Positions 5,832 to 12,527 of a DNA stretch of 14,429 nt are shown here, in pieces. Position 1 is the stretch's first letter. Each line of letters opens with the position of its first letter. Position numbers and translations under genes: made by a program. The notes beneath the pieces are model-generated. The model searched no databases and was not told the DNA's origin. It saw only the letters and a list, made by a program, of their open reading frames with translations. Origin of the DNA: JBBQSN01 sp038213835 (GTDB lineage: Bacteria > Actinomycetota > Actinomycetes > Actinomycetales > CAWJMD01); NCBI GenBank assembly GCA_038213835.1, contig JBBQSN010000091.1, positions 1 through 14,429 on the forward strand. Reading direction: 5' to 3'.

Positions 5832-6335
5832 TCAGCGCGCGTGCGCGAGGACGGCCTCGATGTGCGGGGCGGCCGCACCGACGTTGTCGACGAGCAGCCG
5901 CTCCTCGGTGAACGGCTCCCAGCCGGCGGCGCGGAGCTGCACCTGCTCCCAGCTGGGGTTGCCCTGCCCGGGCCAGTCGCTGTCGCGGTCGGCCAGCCGA
6001 CGACGGTGCTCGACGGGGTCGGAGCAGACCACTTCGACCCACGCGAGGCGCGCTCCCGTGCGCTCGGCCAGGTCCCGCCAGCCCTCGCGAGCGATCTCGA
6101 CGTCGTTGCAGCCGTCGACCACGACGTCGCGTCCGGAGGTGAGCTGGTCCTGCGCCACCCACTCCGCCGCCACATACCCCACCGGGCTGTCCTCGATCGG
6201 CATCAGGGTGGAGGCCACGGCGGACTCGATCGTGTCGATCCGCAGGAACGTGGCACCCAGCCGGTCTGCGACCGCCCGGGCGAGGTGGGTCTTGCCTGCA
6301 CCGGGCAGGCCGGCGAACACCAGGAGGAGGGCCAT
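5832..6335 (-). CDS. P-loop NTPase, kinase-like AAA_33 family
   Basis: This 167-aa protein starts with a clear Walker A motif, GLPGAGKT (residues 9-16), then RIDTIESAV, a likely substrate-binding region, and a Walker-B-like strand VVVDGCND. HRRRLADRD is a lid-like arginine-rich segment. The size and order fit the AAA_33/zeta-toxin-like small-molecule kinases (gluconate or shikimate kinase-like fold), but the substrate is unknown. ATG at 6335 has AGGATGGGG just upstream. It lies downstream of tetR on the same strand, 76 bases away, so it could be cotranscribed, and it is convergent with the NYN gene. No antitoxin-like partner is seen, so a toxin role is not supported. Confidence 0.82.
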   Translation of the reverse strand: MALLLVFAGLPGAGKTHLARAVADRLGATFLRIDTIESAVASTLMPIEDSPVGYVAAEWVAQDQLTSGRDVVVDGCNDVEIAREGWRDLAERTGARLAWVEVVCSDPVEHRRRLADRDSDWPGQGNPSWEQVQLRAAGWEPFTEERLLVDNVGAAAPHIEAVLAHAR

Positions 6336-6411
6336 CGCCCCATCCTGGCCCCCACGCGCGACGTGAGGGAGCGCCGAGAGCGGTCGGCCTGGCGGCAGCG
6401 CCGTCGAGCTG

Positions 6412-7026
6412 TCAGCCGGGAACAGGCGCGTGCGACCTGGCGACGGCGTCGTCCCCGTCGCTGTCGGTGTCGCTGAGAGCCTCGTGCAGCACCTGGTCCA
6501 TCTCGGTGGCTGCCTGCGCCGGGCTCAGGGCGCCGGTGAGAACGCGTTGACCCAAGCCCTCGCTCAACGCCGTCAGACGACACGCGTGGGCGGGATCGGC
6601 GCCGGCCTCGCCGAGCAGCCGCGCGATCTCCCGCTCGAGGCCGACCTGCGCGTCGACGACGATCTCGGCGATCACGGGGTCGACGACGGCGTGCGCGACG
6701 TACGCCGTCCACACCCGTGCGCCCATCCGGTAATGGAGGGTGTCATCGAAGCGGTGGTTCAGCAGGGCGTGGAGCCCCGCGCGAGGGTCGCGAGGGTCAG
6801 GCGCGACGGCCTGCTGATCGACGGCGAGGTCGACCATCGCTCGGCAGGAGAAGCGCAGCAGCTCTTCCCGGCTGGCGAAGTAGTGCTGGATGCGCCCGAT
6901 CGAGGTGTCCCCGGCAGCAGCCACCTTGCGCAACGTGGTCCCCGCGATGCCGTCCTGGTTGATCGCCGCCCAGGCAGCCGCTGCGATCACCCGCCGCTCT
7001 GCGCCGTGATCGGTCGGGGCTGGCAC
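6412..7026 (-). CDS. TetR-family transcriptional regulator
   Basis: This 204-aa protein has an N-terminal TetR-type helix-turn-helix (about residues 12-55, with TTLRKVAAAGDTSIGRIQHY and F50). The C-terminal ligand/dimer domain ends in an acidic Asp-rich tail (SDTDSDGDD). GTG at 7026 is chosen because translation further upstream would run through the operator and promoter, and because a TACTTT -10 box lies exactly six bases before it. The gene is divergent from the alpha/beta hydrolase, and two near-identical operator-like sites lie between them, so it most likely represses itself and the hydrolase. The inducer is unknown. Confidence 0.92.
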   Translation of the reverse strand: MPAPTDHGAERRVIAAAAWAAINQDGIAGTTLRKVAAAGDTSIGRIQHYFASREELLRFSCRAMVDLAVDQQAVAPDPRDPRAGLHALLNHRFDDTLHYRMGARVWTAYVAHAVVDPVIAEIVVDAQVGLEREIARLLGEAGADPAHACRLTALSEGLGQRVLTGALSPAQAATEMDQVLHEALSDTDSDGDDAVARSHAPVPG

Positions 7027-7032
7027 CGGCTC

Positions 7033-7038
7033 AAAGTA
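7033..7038 (-). promoter_or_regulatory. -10 box of tetR (leaderless)
   Basis: On the minus strand TACTTT lies six bases before the tetR GTG codon, which fits a leaderless transcript. The -35 region (CTGGTG, around 7056-7061) is weak. Operator 1 fills the spacer between them, so bound repressor would block this promoter. Confidence 0.45.
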
Positions 7039-7041
7039 GCA

Positions 7042-7059
7042 GTACAGGTGACTTGCACC
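7042..7059. promoter_or_regulatory. TetR-type operator 1
   Basis: GTACAGgtgacTTGCAC is an imperfect inverted repeat (GTRCAR-N5-TTGYAC). It is 17 of 20 identical, over the extended site, to operator 2, which starts 38 bp downstream. Its right half forms the -35 (TTGCAC) of the hydrolase promoter, and the site lies within the tetR promoter spacer. Confidence 0.65.
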
Positions 7060-7081
7060 AGTCGCGGTCGCGCCGTACGGT
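7053..7081 (+). promoter_or_regulatory. Predicted promoter of the alpha/beta hydrolase gene
   Basis: TTGCAC (7053-7058) and TACGGT (7076-7081) are separated by exactly 17 bp, a good housekeeping-type promoter. Operator 1 covers the -35 and operator 2 begins at the end of the -10, so both ends are under repressor control. Transcription would start near 7088, giving a leader of about 27 bases that holds the ribosome-binding site. Confidence 0.6.
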
Positions 7082-7097
7082 ACAAGTGTATTGCACC
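7080..7097. promoter_or_regulatory. TetR-type operator 2
   Basis: GTACAAgtgtaTTGCAC is an inverted repeat with six-base arms (one mismatch) and a five-base centre. It is a near copy of operator 1 in the same orientation, 38 bp away. It lies over the end of the -10 box and the predicted start of the hydrolase transcript. Confidence 0.7.
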
Positions 7098-7114
7098 AGG
7101 AGGGAGGCGTCGAG

Positions 7115-8137
7115 ATGGGCCGGGATTCCACCAGGACGGACGAACCGCGCCGCCTGCGCCGCCTGCTGCGGGTCGTCGTCGGCGTCGGGGTCTGCGCGCT
7201 GGCGGTCATCGGGCTGGTGCACCTGGTCGCCCCCGCCCCGGCTCAGGTCGGCAGCTTCCGCACCGTCCAGGGTCGCCTCGACTACCTGGACGCCTACCAG
7301 CGCACGCTCGCCCAGATGCCTGAGCCGACGACGGTCGGCGACGTCCGCACCCGGTTCGGCACCGTGCGGGTCTACGAGTGGTCCACGGCCGCCAACCGCG
7401 CCGAACGCCCGGTGGTTCTCCTGCCGGGTCGCACCAGCGGGGCGCCGATGTGGCGCGAGAACCTCCCCGGCCTGATCGGTCAGCGGCGCGTGATCGCCCT
7501 GGACGCCCTCGGCGACGCAGGCCTGTCCGCGCAGTCGGTGCCGCTGACGAGCATGGACGACCAGACGGATTGGCTCGACGACGTCCTGGCCGACGTGTCT
7601 CCCGAGGCCGCGGTGCACCTCGTCGGGCACTCCTTCGGAGGCGCCACCGCAGCGGCGTACGCGCGCACCCATCCTGAACGGGTGGCCACGCTGACCCTGC
7701 TCGAGCCTGTCTTCACCCTGGGCTCGCCACCAGCCAGCATCTACCTCTGGTCGACGATCCTCCTGCTGCCCACCCCGCAGTCCTGGCGAGAGACCGCGAT
7801 GCGCGAGATCGGCGGCGACGACGCCTCCGAGGACGACCTCGACGACCCCTTGGTCGACATGATCGACATCGGGGCACGGCAGTACTCGGCCCACCTGCCC
7901 ACCCCGACGGTGCTGACCGCCGACCAGCTCGCCGAGCTGACCATGCCCGTCTACGTCGGACTCGGGGAGCTCTCGAGGATGGCCGGAGGGACCGCAGCCG
8001 AGGACGCCGCCCGCACGCACCTGCCCGACGCGACGACGCGGGTCTGGCCGGACACCACCCACTCCCTGCCGATGCAGGTACCCGAGGCACTCGACGCCGA
8101 GCTCACCGCCTTCTGGGCGGCAGCCGATCGCGACTGA
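7115..8137 (+). CDS. Membrane-anchored or exported alpha/beta hydrolase
   Basis: This 340-aa protein has an Arg-rich N-terminus, one hydrophobic segment (about residues 19-38) and then an alpha/beta-hydrolase fold. The nucleophile elbow GHSFGG places Ser at 173, and the late TTHSLPMQ supplies the likely catalytic His. The strand VVLLPGR (100-106) provides the oxyanion region. The catalytic domain should lie outside the membrane. Substrate is unknown; esterase or lactonase is possible. ATG at 7115 is chosen because AGGAGGGAGG lies 7-16 bases upstream and a further upstream TTG at 7091 falls inside operator 2. It is divergent from tetR and probably repressed by it, an arrangement often seen with detoxifying or signal-degrading enzymes. 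Confidence 0.88.
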   Translation: MGRDSTRTDEPRRLRRLLRVVVGVGVCALAVIGLVHLVAPAPAQVGSFRTVQGRLDYLDAYQRTLAQMPEPTTVGDVRTRFGTVRVYEWSTAANRAERPVVLLPGRTSGAPMWRENLPGLIGQRRVIALDALGDAGLSAQSVPLTSMDDQTDWLDDVLADVSPEAAVHLVGHSFGGATAAAYARTHPERVATLTLLEPVFTLGSPPASIYLWSTILLLPTPQSWRETAMREIGGDDASEDDLDDPLVDMIDIGARQYSAHLPTPTVLTADQLAELTMPVYVGLGELSRMAGGTAAEDAARTHLPDATTRVWPDTTHSLPMQVPEALDAELTAFWAAADRD

Positions 8138-8240
8138 GCTCACCTGCCGCAGGTCGCCCGGTCGTCACGCTGGTGCAGCTCGGGACCGGTCGGTGTCCTG
8201 ATCCTCCCTCGCGGCCAGGTGCCCGCGCACGCGCTGACCC

Positions 8241-9305
8241 TCAGGCCCGTGCCGTCCAGTCCAGCACGTCGTCGACGTCCCAGGTGGTGAGGATCCGGTC
8301 CCACGGGACGCCGAGCCGCGCGGCCCGCTCGGCACCGTAGGCCTTCATCTCCAGCTGGCCGGGCGCGTGGGCGTCGGAGTCGATCGTGAAGGTGCAGCCG
8401 AGCTCGAGCGCCAGCTCGATCAGCTCGTCGGGCGGGTCGCACCTCTCGGGGCGCGAGTTGATCTCGACCGCGGTGCCGTGCTCGGCGCAGGCCTCGAAGA
8501 CGGCGTGGGCGTCGAACTGGCTCTGCGGCCGCTGGCCCCGCCCGCCGGTGACCAGCCGGCCGGTGCAGTGCCCGAGGACGTCGACCCGCGGGTTGCGCGC
8601 CGCGGCCACCATCCTGCGGGTCATCGCGTTCCGCTCCATCTTCAGCTTCGAGTGCACGCTGGCGGTGACGACGTCCAGCTGGTCCAGCATCTCCTCGGTC
8701 TGGTCGAGCGAGCCGTCGTCGAGGATGTCGACCTCGATGCCCTTGAGCATCCGGAAGCGGCCGTCGAGGCGGCCGTTCAGCCGATCGACCAGGGCGAGCT
8801 GCTTCTTCAGGCGGGCCGCCGTCAGACCGTTCGCGATGGTGAGGCGCGGCGAGTGATCGGTCAGCGCGGTCCAGGTCTGGCCGACCTCCATCGCGGTCAC
8901 GAGCATCTCCTCGACGGGGGAGCCGCCGTCGGACCAGTCCGAGTGCATGTGCAGGTCGCCCTGGATCGCGGCGAACAGGTCCTCGCCGCCCTCGACCAGC
9001 GGGCCCGCCGAGTCCTGCAGCTCGGCCAGCTTCTTCGGCAGCCTCCCGGCGACGGCCTGCTCGACGACACCGGCGGTGGACGTCCCGATGCCGGACAGCT
9101 CGGTGAGCGACCTCCGCTCGGCCCGGGCGCGCACCTCCTCGGAGGGCAGCCCCGCCAGGGTCGCGCAGGCCTTGCGGTACGCCTCGACCTTGTAGCTGCT
9201 CTCCCGGGCGCGCTCCAGCAGGAACCCGATCCGGCGCAGCGCCGCCAGCGGCGGGACGGGGGCCTCCAGCGGCTCGAGCGCGTGCACCCCGCGACCCTGC
9301 CACAC
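8241..9305 (-). CDS. PHP-domain metal-dependent phosphoesterase with PolX-like N-terminal HhH region
   Basis: The predicted 354-aa protein has an N-terminal helical region (about 20-95) with a helix-hairpin-helix LSGIGTSTAGVV, similar to the 8-kDa region of PolX enzymes. The PHP domain then supplies GDLHMHSDWSDGG (H119, H121), ALTDHS, GIEVDIL, VTASVHSK, LGHCTGR, EINSRPERCDPP and DSDAH, the usual metal-ligand motifs. There is no polymerase catalytic domain. It may act on nucleotide or DNA phosphates, but the substrate is unknown. GTG at 9305 follows GGGGGTGG; GTG at 9287 (GCAGGG upstream) is an alternative. It is divergent from a small HTH regulator, and their promoters share two palindromes. 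Confidence 0.88.
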   Translation of the reverse strand: MWQGRGVHALEPLEAPVPPLAALRRIGFLLERARESSYKVEAYRKACATLAGLPSEEVRARAERRSLTELSGIGTSTAGVVEQAVAGRLPKKLAELQDSAGPLVEGGEDLFAAIQGDLHMHSDWSDGGSPVEEMLVTAMEVGQTWTALTDHSPRLTIANGLTAARLKKQLALVDRLNGRLDGRFRMLKGIEVDILDDGSLDQTEEMLDQLDVVTASVHSKLKMERNAMTRRMVAAARNPRVDVLGHCTGRLVTGGRGQRPQSQFDAHAVFEACAEHGTAVEINSRPERCDPPDELIELALELGCTFTIDSDAHAPGQLEMKAYGAERAARLGVPWDRILTTWDVDDVLDWTARA

Positions 9306-9325
9306 GTGCCACCCCCGACCCAGAG

Positions 9326-9370
9326 TGTCAACGTGTGTTGACGTCACCGGACTGTCAACGTATGTTGACA
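9326..9370. promoter_or_regulatory. Divergent promoter with twin 18-bp palindromic operators
   Basis: TGTCAACGTGTGTTGACG (9326-9343) and TGTCAACGTATGTTGACA (9353-9370) are 16 of 18 identical palindromes, 27 bp apart. For the plus-strand HTH gene, TTGACG (9338-9343), a 17-bp spacer and TATGTT (9361-9366) form a strong promoter whose -35 lies in site 1 and -10 in site 2. On the minus strand, TTGACA (9358-9353), 17 bp and CACGTT (9335-9330) give a mirror-image promoter for the PHP gene. A dimeric regulator bound at both sites would control both genes; the adjacent HTH protein is the obvious candidate. Confidence 0.8.
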
Positions 9371-9372
9371 GC

Positions 9373-9600
9373 GTGGAGGAGGACGAGCTGATGACCCTGG
9401 TGCAGAACGCGTCCGACGACGACCCCTGGGCGGGCCTGCGGGCCGCCGCCCGACTGCGGTCCGAGGCCGACCGGCTGGAGGCGGTGCAGGTACGCCGGGC
9501 GCGGGTGCGCGGGCTGTCGTGGGCCGAGATCGCGACCCAGCTCGGCGTCAGCCGGCAGGCGGTGCACCGCAGGTACCGCGAGTCCCGCACGCGCCGGTGA
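9373..9600 (+). CDS. Small helix-turn-helix DNA-binding protein
   Basis: This small protein (75 aa from GTG 9373, 69 aa from ATG 9391) contains DDDPWAGLRAAARLR, then a helical linker and an HTH, LSWAEIATQLGVSRQAVHRRY. It resembles the small actinobacterial regulators of the PWVGLRAVAALRR/SWQEIAAALGVSRQAVHKK type, often found next to Clp N-domain genes; no Clp gene is seen here. Two in-frame starts are possible: GTG 9373 is six bases after the -10 TATGTT (leaderless), while ATG 9391 has GGAGGAGG eight bases upstream. The promoter palindromes make autoregulation likely. Confidence 0.82.
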   Translation: MEEDELMTLVQNASDDDPWAGLRAAARLRSEADRLEAVQVRRARVRGLSWAEIATQLGVSRQAVHRRYRESRTRR

Positions 9601-9637
9601 CCCCGACCGTCCCCCGGCGATGAGAGGCCTGCCCACC

Positions 9638-10057
9638 ATGGCGAACCGCCGCACCGGCTCCACCCTCGTTGACCTGCGCCGGTTCGCCGAGCGCCTGCCC
9701 GAGGTCACCACCGGCACCATGTGGGACGCCGAGGCGTACACCGTCCGGGGCAAGGCGTTCGTCGTCTTCCGCACCCCGCGACCCGACGCCCTGGACGAGG
9801 CCGGTGAGCGGCTGACCGACGTGATCGTGCTCTGCACGCCGGACCTCGAGGCCAAGGAGGCGCTGGTCGCGGACCCGGGCACGCCGTTCTTCACCACCCC
9901 GCACTTCGATGGGTACAAGGGCGTGCTGGTCCGCGCGGCCCACCTCGACCAGATGCCGCCCGACGAGCTCGAGGAGGTCGTCGTCGAGGCGTGGCTGGCT
10001 CGCGCACCCAAGCGGGTGGCCAAGGCCTGGCTCGTGGAGCAGGAGTCCGAGGGCTGA
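9638..10057 (+). CDS. MmcQ/YjbR family protein
   Basis: This 139-aa protein matches the MmcQ/YjbR fold (CyaY-like DNA-binding domain): an N-terminal helix with RLPEVTTGTMWDAEAYTVRG, a strand KAFVVFRTPR, DVIVLCTPDLEAKEAL, then PHFDGYKGVLVRAAHLDQMP and a C-terminal helix LVEQESEG. Proteins of this family are about 110-140 residues and have no firmly known activity. ATG 9638 (GAGAGG upstream) is preferred to ATG 9620, which lacks a ribosome-binding site. It starts 37 bases after the HTH gene on the same strand and could be cotranscribed with it. Confidence 0.85.
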   Translation: MANRRTGSTLVDLRRFAERLPEVTTGTMWDAEAYTVRGKAFVVFRTPRPDALDEAGERLTDVIVLCTPDLEAKEALVADPGTPFFTTPHFDGYKGVLVRAAHLDQMPPDELEEVVVEAWLARAPKRVAKAWLVEQESEG

Positions 10058-10068
10058 ACGCGAGCACC

Positions 10069-10081
10069 TACCCTTGACCGG
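10069..10081 (+). promoter_or_regulatory. -10 box for a leaderless transcript (SDR gene)
   Basis: TACCCT at 10069-10074 lies six bases before the GTG start at 10081, and no Shine-Dalgarno sequence precedes the codon. This is the expected arrangement for a leaderless gene. The -35 region, which would fall inside the end of the MmcQ gene, is not recognisable. Confidence 0.5.
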
Positions 10082-11589
10082 TGCCAGACCCGTCCCTGCA
10101 GTCCCAGCCCGTGCCCGTCCCGCTCGTCGAGGGCCGGATCGCTCCCGACGCCCTCGCGTATGCCCTCGCCGTCCTCGCCCGGGTCGAGGACCTCCCGCCG
10201 GAGCACCCGGACGCGGTGACGGTGCGCCGCAGCACGGCCGGCATCTACAAGTCCTACAAGAGGAACCGCCGGGACGAGCGACGGATCGCGCTGCGCGAGG
10301 CCGACGCCGCCGTCGTGGCCGCGACGGCCACCGGGTCGCCGCAGCGGATCGACGACGAGACGGCCGGCATCCCGCTCGTCTCGAACGTCCGAGGGGCCAC
10401 CGCCGGGGAGTACCTGCAGCCGCGCCCCTGCTACGTCTGCAAGCAGCCCTACACCGTGGTCGACGCCTTCTACCACCAGCTCTGCCCGTCCTGCGCGGCC
10501 TCCAGCCACGAGAAGCGTGGTGCCAGAACCGATCTCACCGGACGCCGGGCGTTGCTCACCGGCGGTCGCGCCAAGATCGGCATGTACATCGCGCTGCGGC
10601 TGCTGCGCGACGGCGCCCACACCACGATCACGACGCGGTTCCCGCGCGACGCCGCGCGACGGTTCTGCGAGGTCGAGGACAGCGCCGACTGGATCGACCG
10701 GCTGCACATCGTGGGCATCGACCTGCGCGACCCCGCGCAGGTGGTGGCGCTCGCCGACTCCGTGGCCGCGAACGGCCCGCTCGACGTCCTGATCAACAAC
10801 GCGGCGCAGACCGTCCGGCGCTCACCGGGGTCGTACGCGCCGCTGGTGGCCGCCGAGTCCCAGGCGCTGCCCTCCGGCCGGCTGCCGGAGATCCTCACCT
10901 TCGACCGGATCAGCGAGGCGCACCCGGCCTCGCTCGCCGGCTCGCTCGCCGAGCACCCCGTGCCGCACCTGCCCACGACTGTTCCCGGTGAGCGGCCCGG
11001 CACCGAGATCAGCCGGATGTCGCTGGTAGCCGGGCACGCGTCTCTGGAGCGGCACCAGGACGGCACCGCGATCGACGCCGGTGGGCTGCTGCCCGACGTC
11101 ACCACGATCAACTCCTGGACCCAGGTGGTCGACCAGGTCGACCCGATGGAGCTGCTCGAGGTGCAGCTGTGCAACCAGACGGCGCCGTTCATCCTGATCA
11201 GCCGGCTGCGCCCGTCGATGGCGGCGAGCCCGCACCGGCGCACCTACGTGGTGAACGTGTCGGCGATGGAGGGCGTGTTCGGCCGCGGCTACAAGGGTCC
11301 GGGACACCCGCACACCAACATGGCCAAGGCCGCGCTGAACATGCTGACCCGCACCAGCGCCGCCGAGATGTTCCAGACCGACGGCATCCTGATGACCGCG
11401 GTCGACACCGGATGGATCACCGACGAGCGCCCGCACAGCACCAAGGTGCGGCTTGCGGAGGAGGGCTTCCACGCACCGCTCGACCTGGTCGACGGCGCCG
11501 CCCGGGTCTACGACCCGATCGTCCAGGGCGAGGCCGGCACCGACCTGTACGGCGTCTTCCTCAAGGACTTCGAGCCCTACCGCTGGTGA
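10081..11589 (+). CDS. SDR-fold protein with N-terminal Cys4 extension and substituted catalytic Tyr
   Basis: This 502-aa protein has an N-terminal extension (1-145) with a basic stretch (KSYKRNRRDERR) and two Cys pairs, C117xxC120 and C135xxC138, likely a zinc site. An SDR Rossmann domain follows: LLTGGRAKIG (158-167), acidic D214, LINNAAQ (237-243) and NVSAMEG with S394. About 100 extra residues lie between NNAA and the substrate region. At the YxxxK position the sequence is HTNMAK, so Lys416 is kept but the Tyr position is Thr412; classical dehydrogenase chemistry is therefore doubtful. Related actinobacterial SDRs share PHTNMAKAALNM, so this seems a family trait rather than a mutation. 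The substrate is unknown. The GTG start is supported by the leaderless -10 box. The gene is convergent with phzF-like. Confidence 0.85.
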   Translation: MPDPSLQSQPVPVPLVEGRIAPDALAYALAVLARVEDLPPEHPDAVTVRRSTAGIYKSYKRNRRDERRIALREADAAVVAATATGSPQRIDDETAGIPLVSNVRGATAGEYLQPRPCYVCKQPYTVVDAFYHQLCPSCAASSHEKRGARTDLTGRRALLTGGRAKIGMYIALRLLRDGAHTTITTRFPRDAARRFCEVEDSADWIDRLHIVGIDLRDPAQVVALADSVAANGPLDVLINNAAQTVRRSPGSYAPLVAAESQALPSGRLPEILTFDRISEAHPASLAGSLAEHPVPHLPTTVPGERPGTEISRMSLVAGHASLERHQDGTAIDAGGLLPDVTTINSWTQVVDQVDPMELLEVQLCNQTAPFILISRLRPSMAASPHRRTYVVNVSAMEGVFGRGYKGPGHPHTNMAKAALNMLTRTSAAEMFQTDGILMTAVDTGWITDERPHSTKVRLAEEGFHAPLDLVDGAARVYDPIVQGEAGTDLYGVFLKDFEPYRW

Positions 11590-11614
11590 CGGGGGCCATC
11601 ACGGGGCGACCGGC

Positions 11615-12451
11615 TCAGAGGTCGACCGAGCCCTCGACGCAGGTGCGGGTCGCGCCGCCGACCCAGACGGCGCCGTCGTCGTCCCGGGTCAGGTGCACGC
11701 GGCCGGCCCGTCCGATCGCGGTGCCCTGGCTCGCGACGTAGGGCGCCTCGACCCGTCCCGACCCCGTGAGCCACTGGGCGACAGAGGCGTTCAGGCTCCC
11801 CGTCACCGGGTCCTCGACCGTGGCGCCGGCGACGCCGAAGAAGCCGCGCACCTCGAGGGCGCACGGCGACCCGGGCGGGTACGGCCCGACGACGCCGATG
11901 TCCAGGTTACCGATCGGGCCGGGGCGGACGGCGAGCGCGGCCTCGGCGTCGGCGAGGAGCACCGCCACCCAGCCGGGCCCGTTGTCGACCCACTGCGCCT
12001 CGACCACGGCGGCACGGTCCAGCCGCAGGACCTCGAGCACCCGGTCGAGGTCGGCGTCCTCGACCGGCCCCGAGCGCACCTGCGGCGGCGCGGCGAAGGC
12101 GAGGCCGGCGGCGGCGCGACGGATCTGGATCAGCCCGGCGGCGCACTCCTGCACCAGGACCGCGTCGTCGCAGTCGTTCTCACCGAGCCAGGCGTGACAG
12201 CTGCCGAGCGTGGGGTGGCCGGCGAACGGCAGCTCCACGGTCGGCGTGAAGATCCGCACCCGGTAGTGCGCCCCCTGCTGCGTGGGCGGCAGCAGGAACG
12301 TGGTCTCTGACAGGTTCGTCCAGGTCGCGAACGCCTGCATCTGCTCGGTCCTGAGTCCGTCCGCGTCGGCGACGACCGCCACCGGGTTGCCGCGGTAGGC
12401 GCGCTCGCCGAAGACGTCGACCTGCAGGAAGCGCCTCACGGATCGGTGCAT
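11615..12451 (-). CDS. PhzF family protein (isomerase fold)
   Basis: This 278-aa protein has the PhzF (diaminopimelate epimerase-like) landmarks: FLQVDVFGERAYRGNPVAVV at 8-27, NLSETTFLLPP with the likely catalytic Glu49, FTPTVELPFAGHPTLGS (68-84), and EDPVTGSLNASVAQWL near the C-terminus. The length is normal. In phenazine producers PhzF isomerises DHHA, but most genomic family members have unknown substrates and no other phenazine gene is here, so the symbol is withheld. ATG 12451 is preceded on its strand by CTGGGA and by TACCCT nine bases upstream, so the leader is very short. It is divergent from the AlkB-like gene, 75 bases apart. Confidence 0.9.
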   Translation of the reverse strand: MHRSVRRFLQVDVFGERAYRGNPVAVVADADGLRTEQMQAFATWTNLSETTFLLPPTQQGAHYRVRIFTPTVELPFAGHPTLGSCHAWLGENDCDDAVLVQECAAGLIQIRRAAAGLAFAAPPQVRSGPVEDADLDRVLEVLRLDRAAVVEAQWVDNGPGWVAVLLADAEAALAVRPGPIGNLDIGVVGPYPPGSPCALEVRGFFGVAGATVEDPVTGSLNASVAQWLTGSGRVEAPYVASQGTAIGRAGRVHLTRDDDGAVWVGGATRTCVEGSVDL

Positions 12452-12514
12452 GGTCGTCCCAGGGTAGGCCGCGCACCTAGGGCGACGGACCCTCGCACCG
12501 GCGTCGAACAGGCG

Positions 12515-12527
12515 TACGATCCAAGCA
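12515..12527 (+). promoter_or_regulatory. -10 box for a leaderless transcript (AlkB-like gene)
   Basis: TACGAT at 12515-12520 lies six bases before the ATG at 12527; the gap is CCAAGC, with no Shine-Dalgarno sequence. It is the third gene in this window with that spacing. A -35 match is weak. Confidence 0.5.

Noticed and set aside
5832..6335. Zeta-toxin-like role for the P-loop protein
   Set aside because: The fold is compatible, but there is no small antitoxin gene next to it and no diagnostic substrate-binding motif.
8136..8181. Possible bifurcated terminator between the hydrolase and PHP genes (GAGCTCACC with GGTGCAGCTC)
   Set aside because: The pairing has a one-base bulge and a 27-base loop, and no U-tract follows; too weak to call.
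9306..9590. N-terminal extension of the PHP gene to 9590
   Set aside because: It would run through the palindromic promoter and antisense to the HTH gene; the family N-terminus starts near 9305 or 9287.
9355..10707. 450-codon minus-strand frame opposite the MmcQ and SDR genes
   Set aside because: No recognisable domain; the plus-strand genes are well supported. It is a GC-rich shadow.
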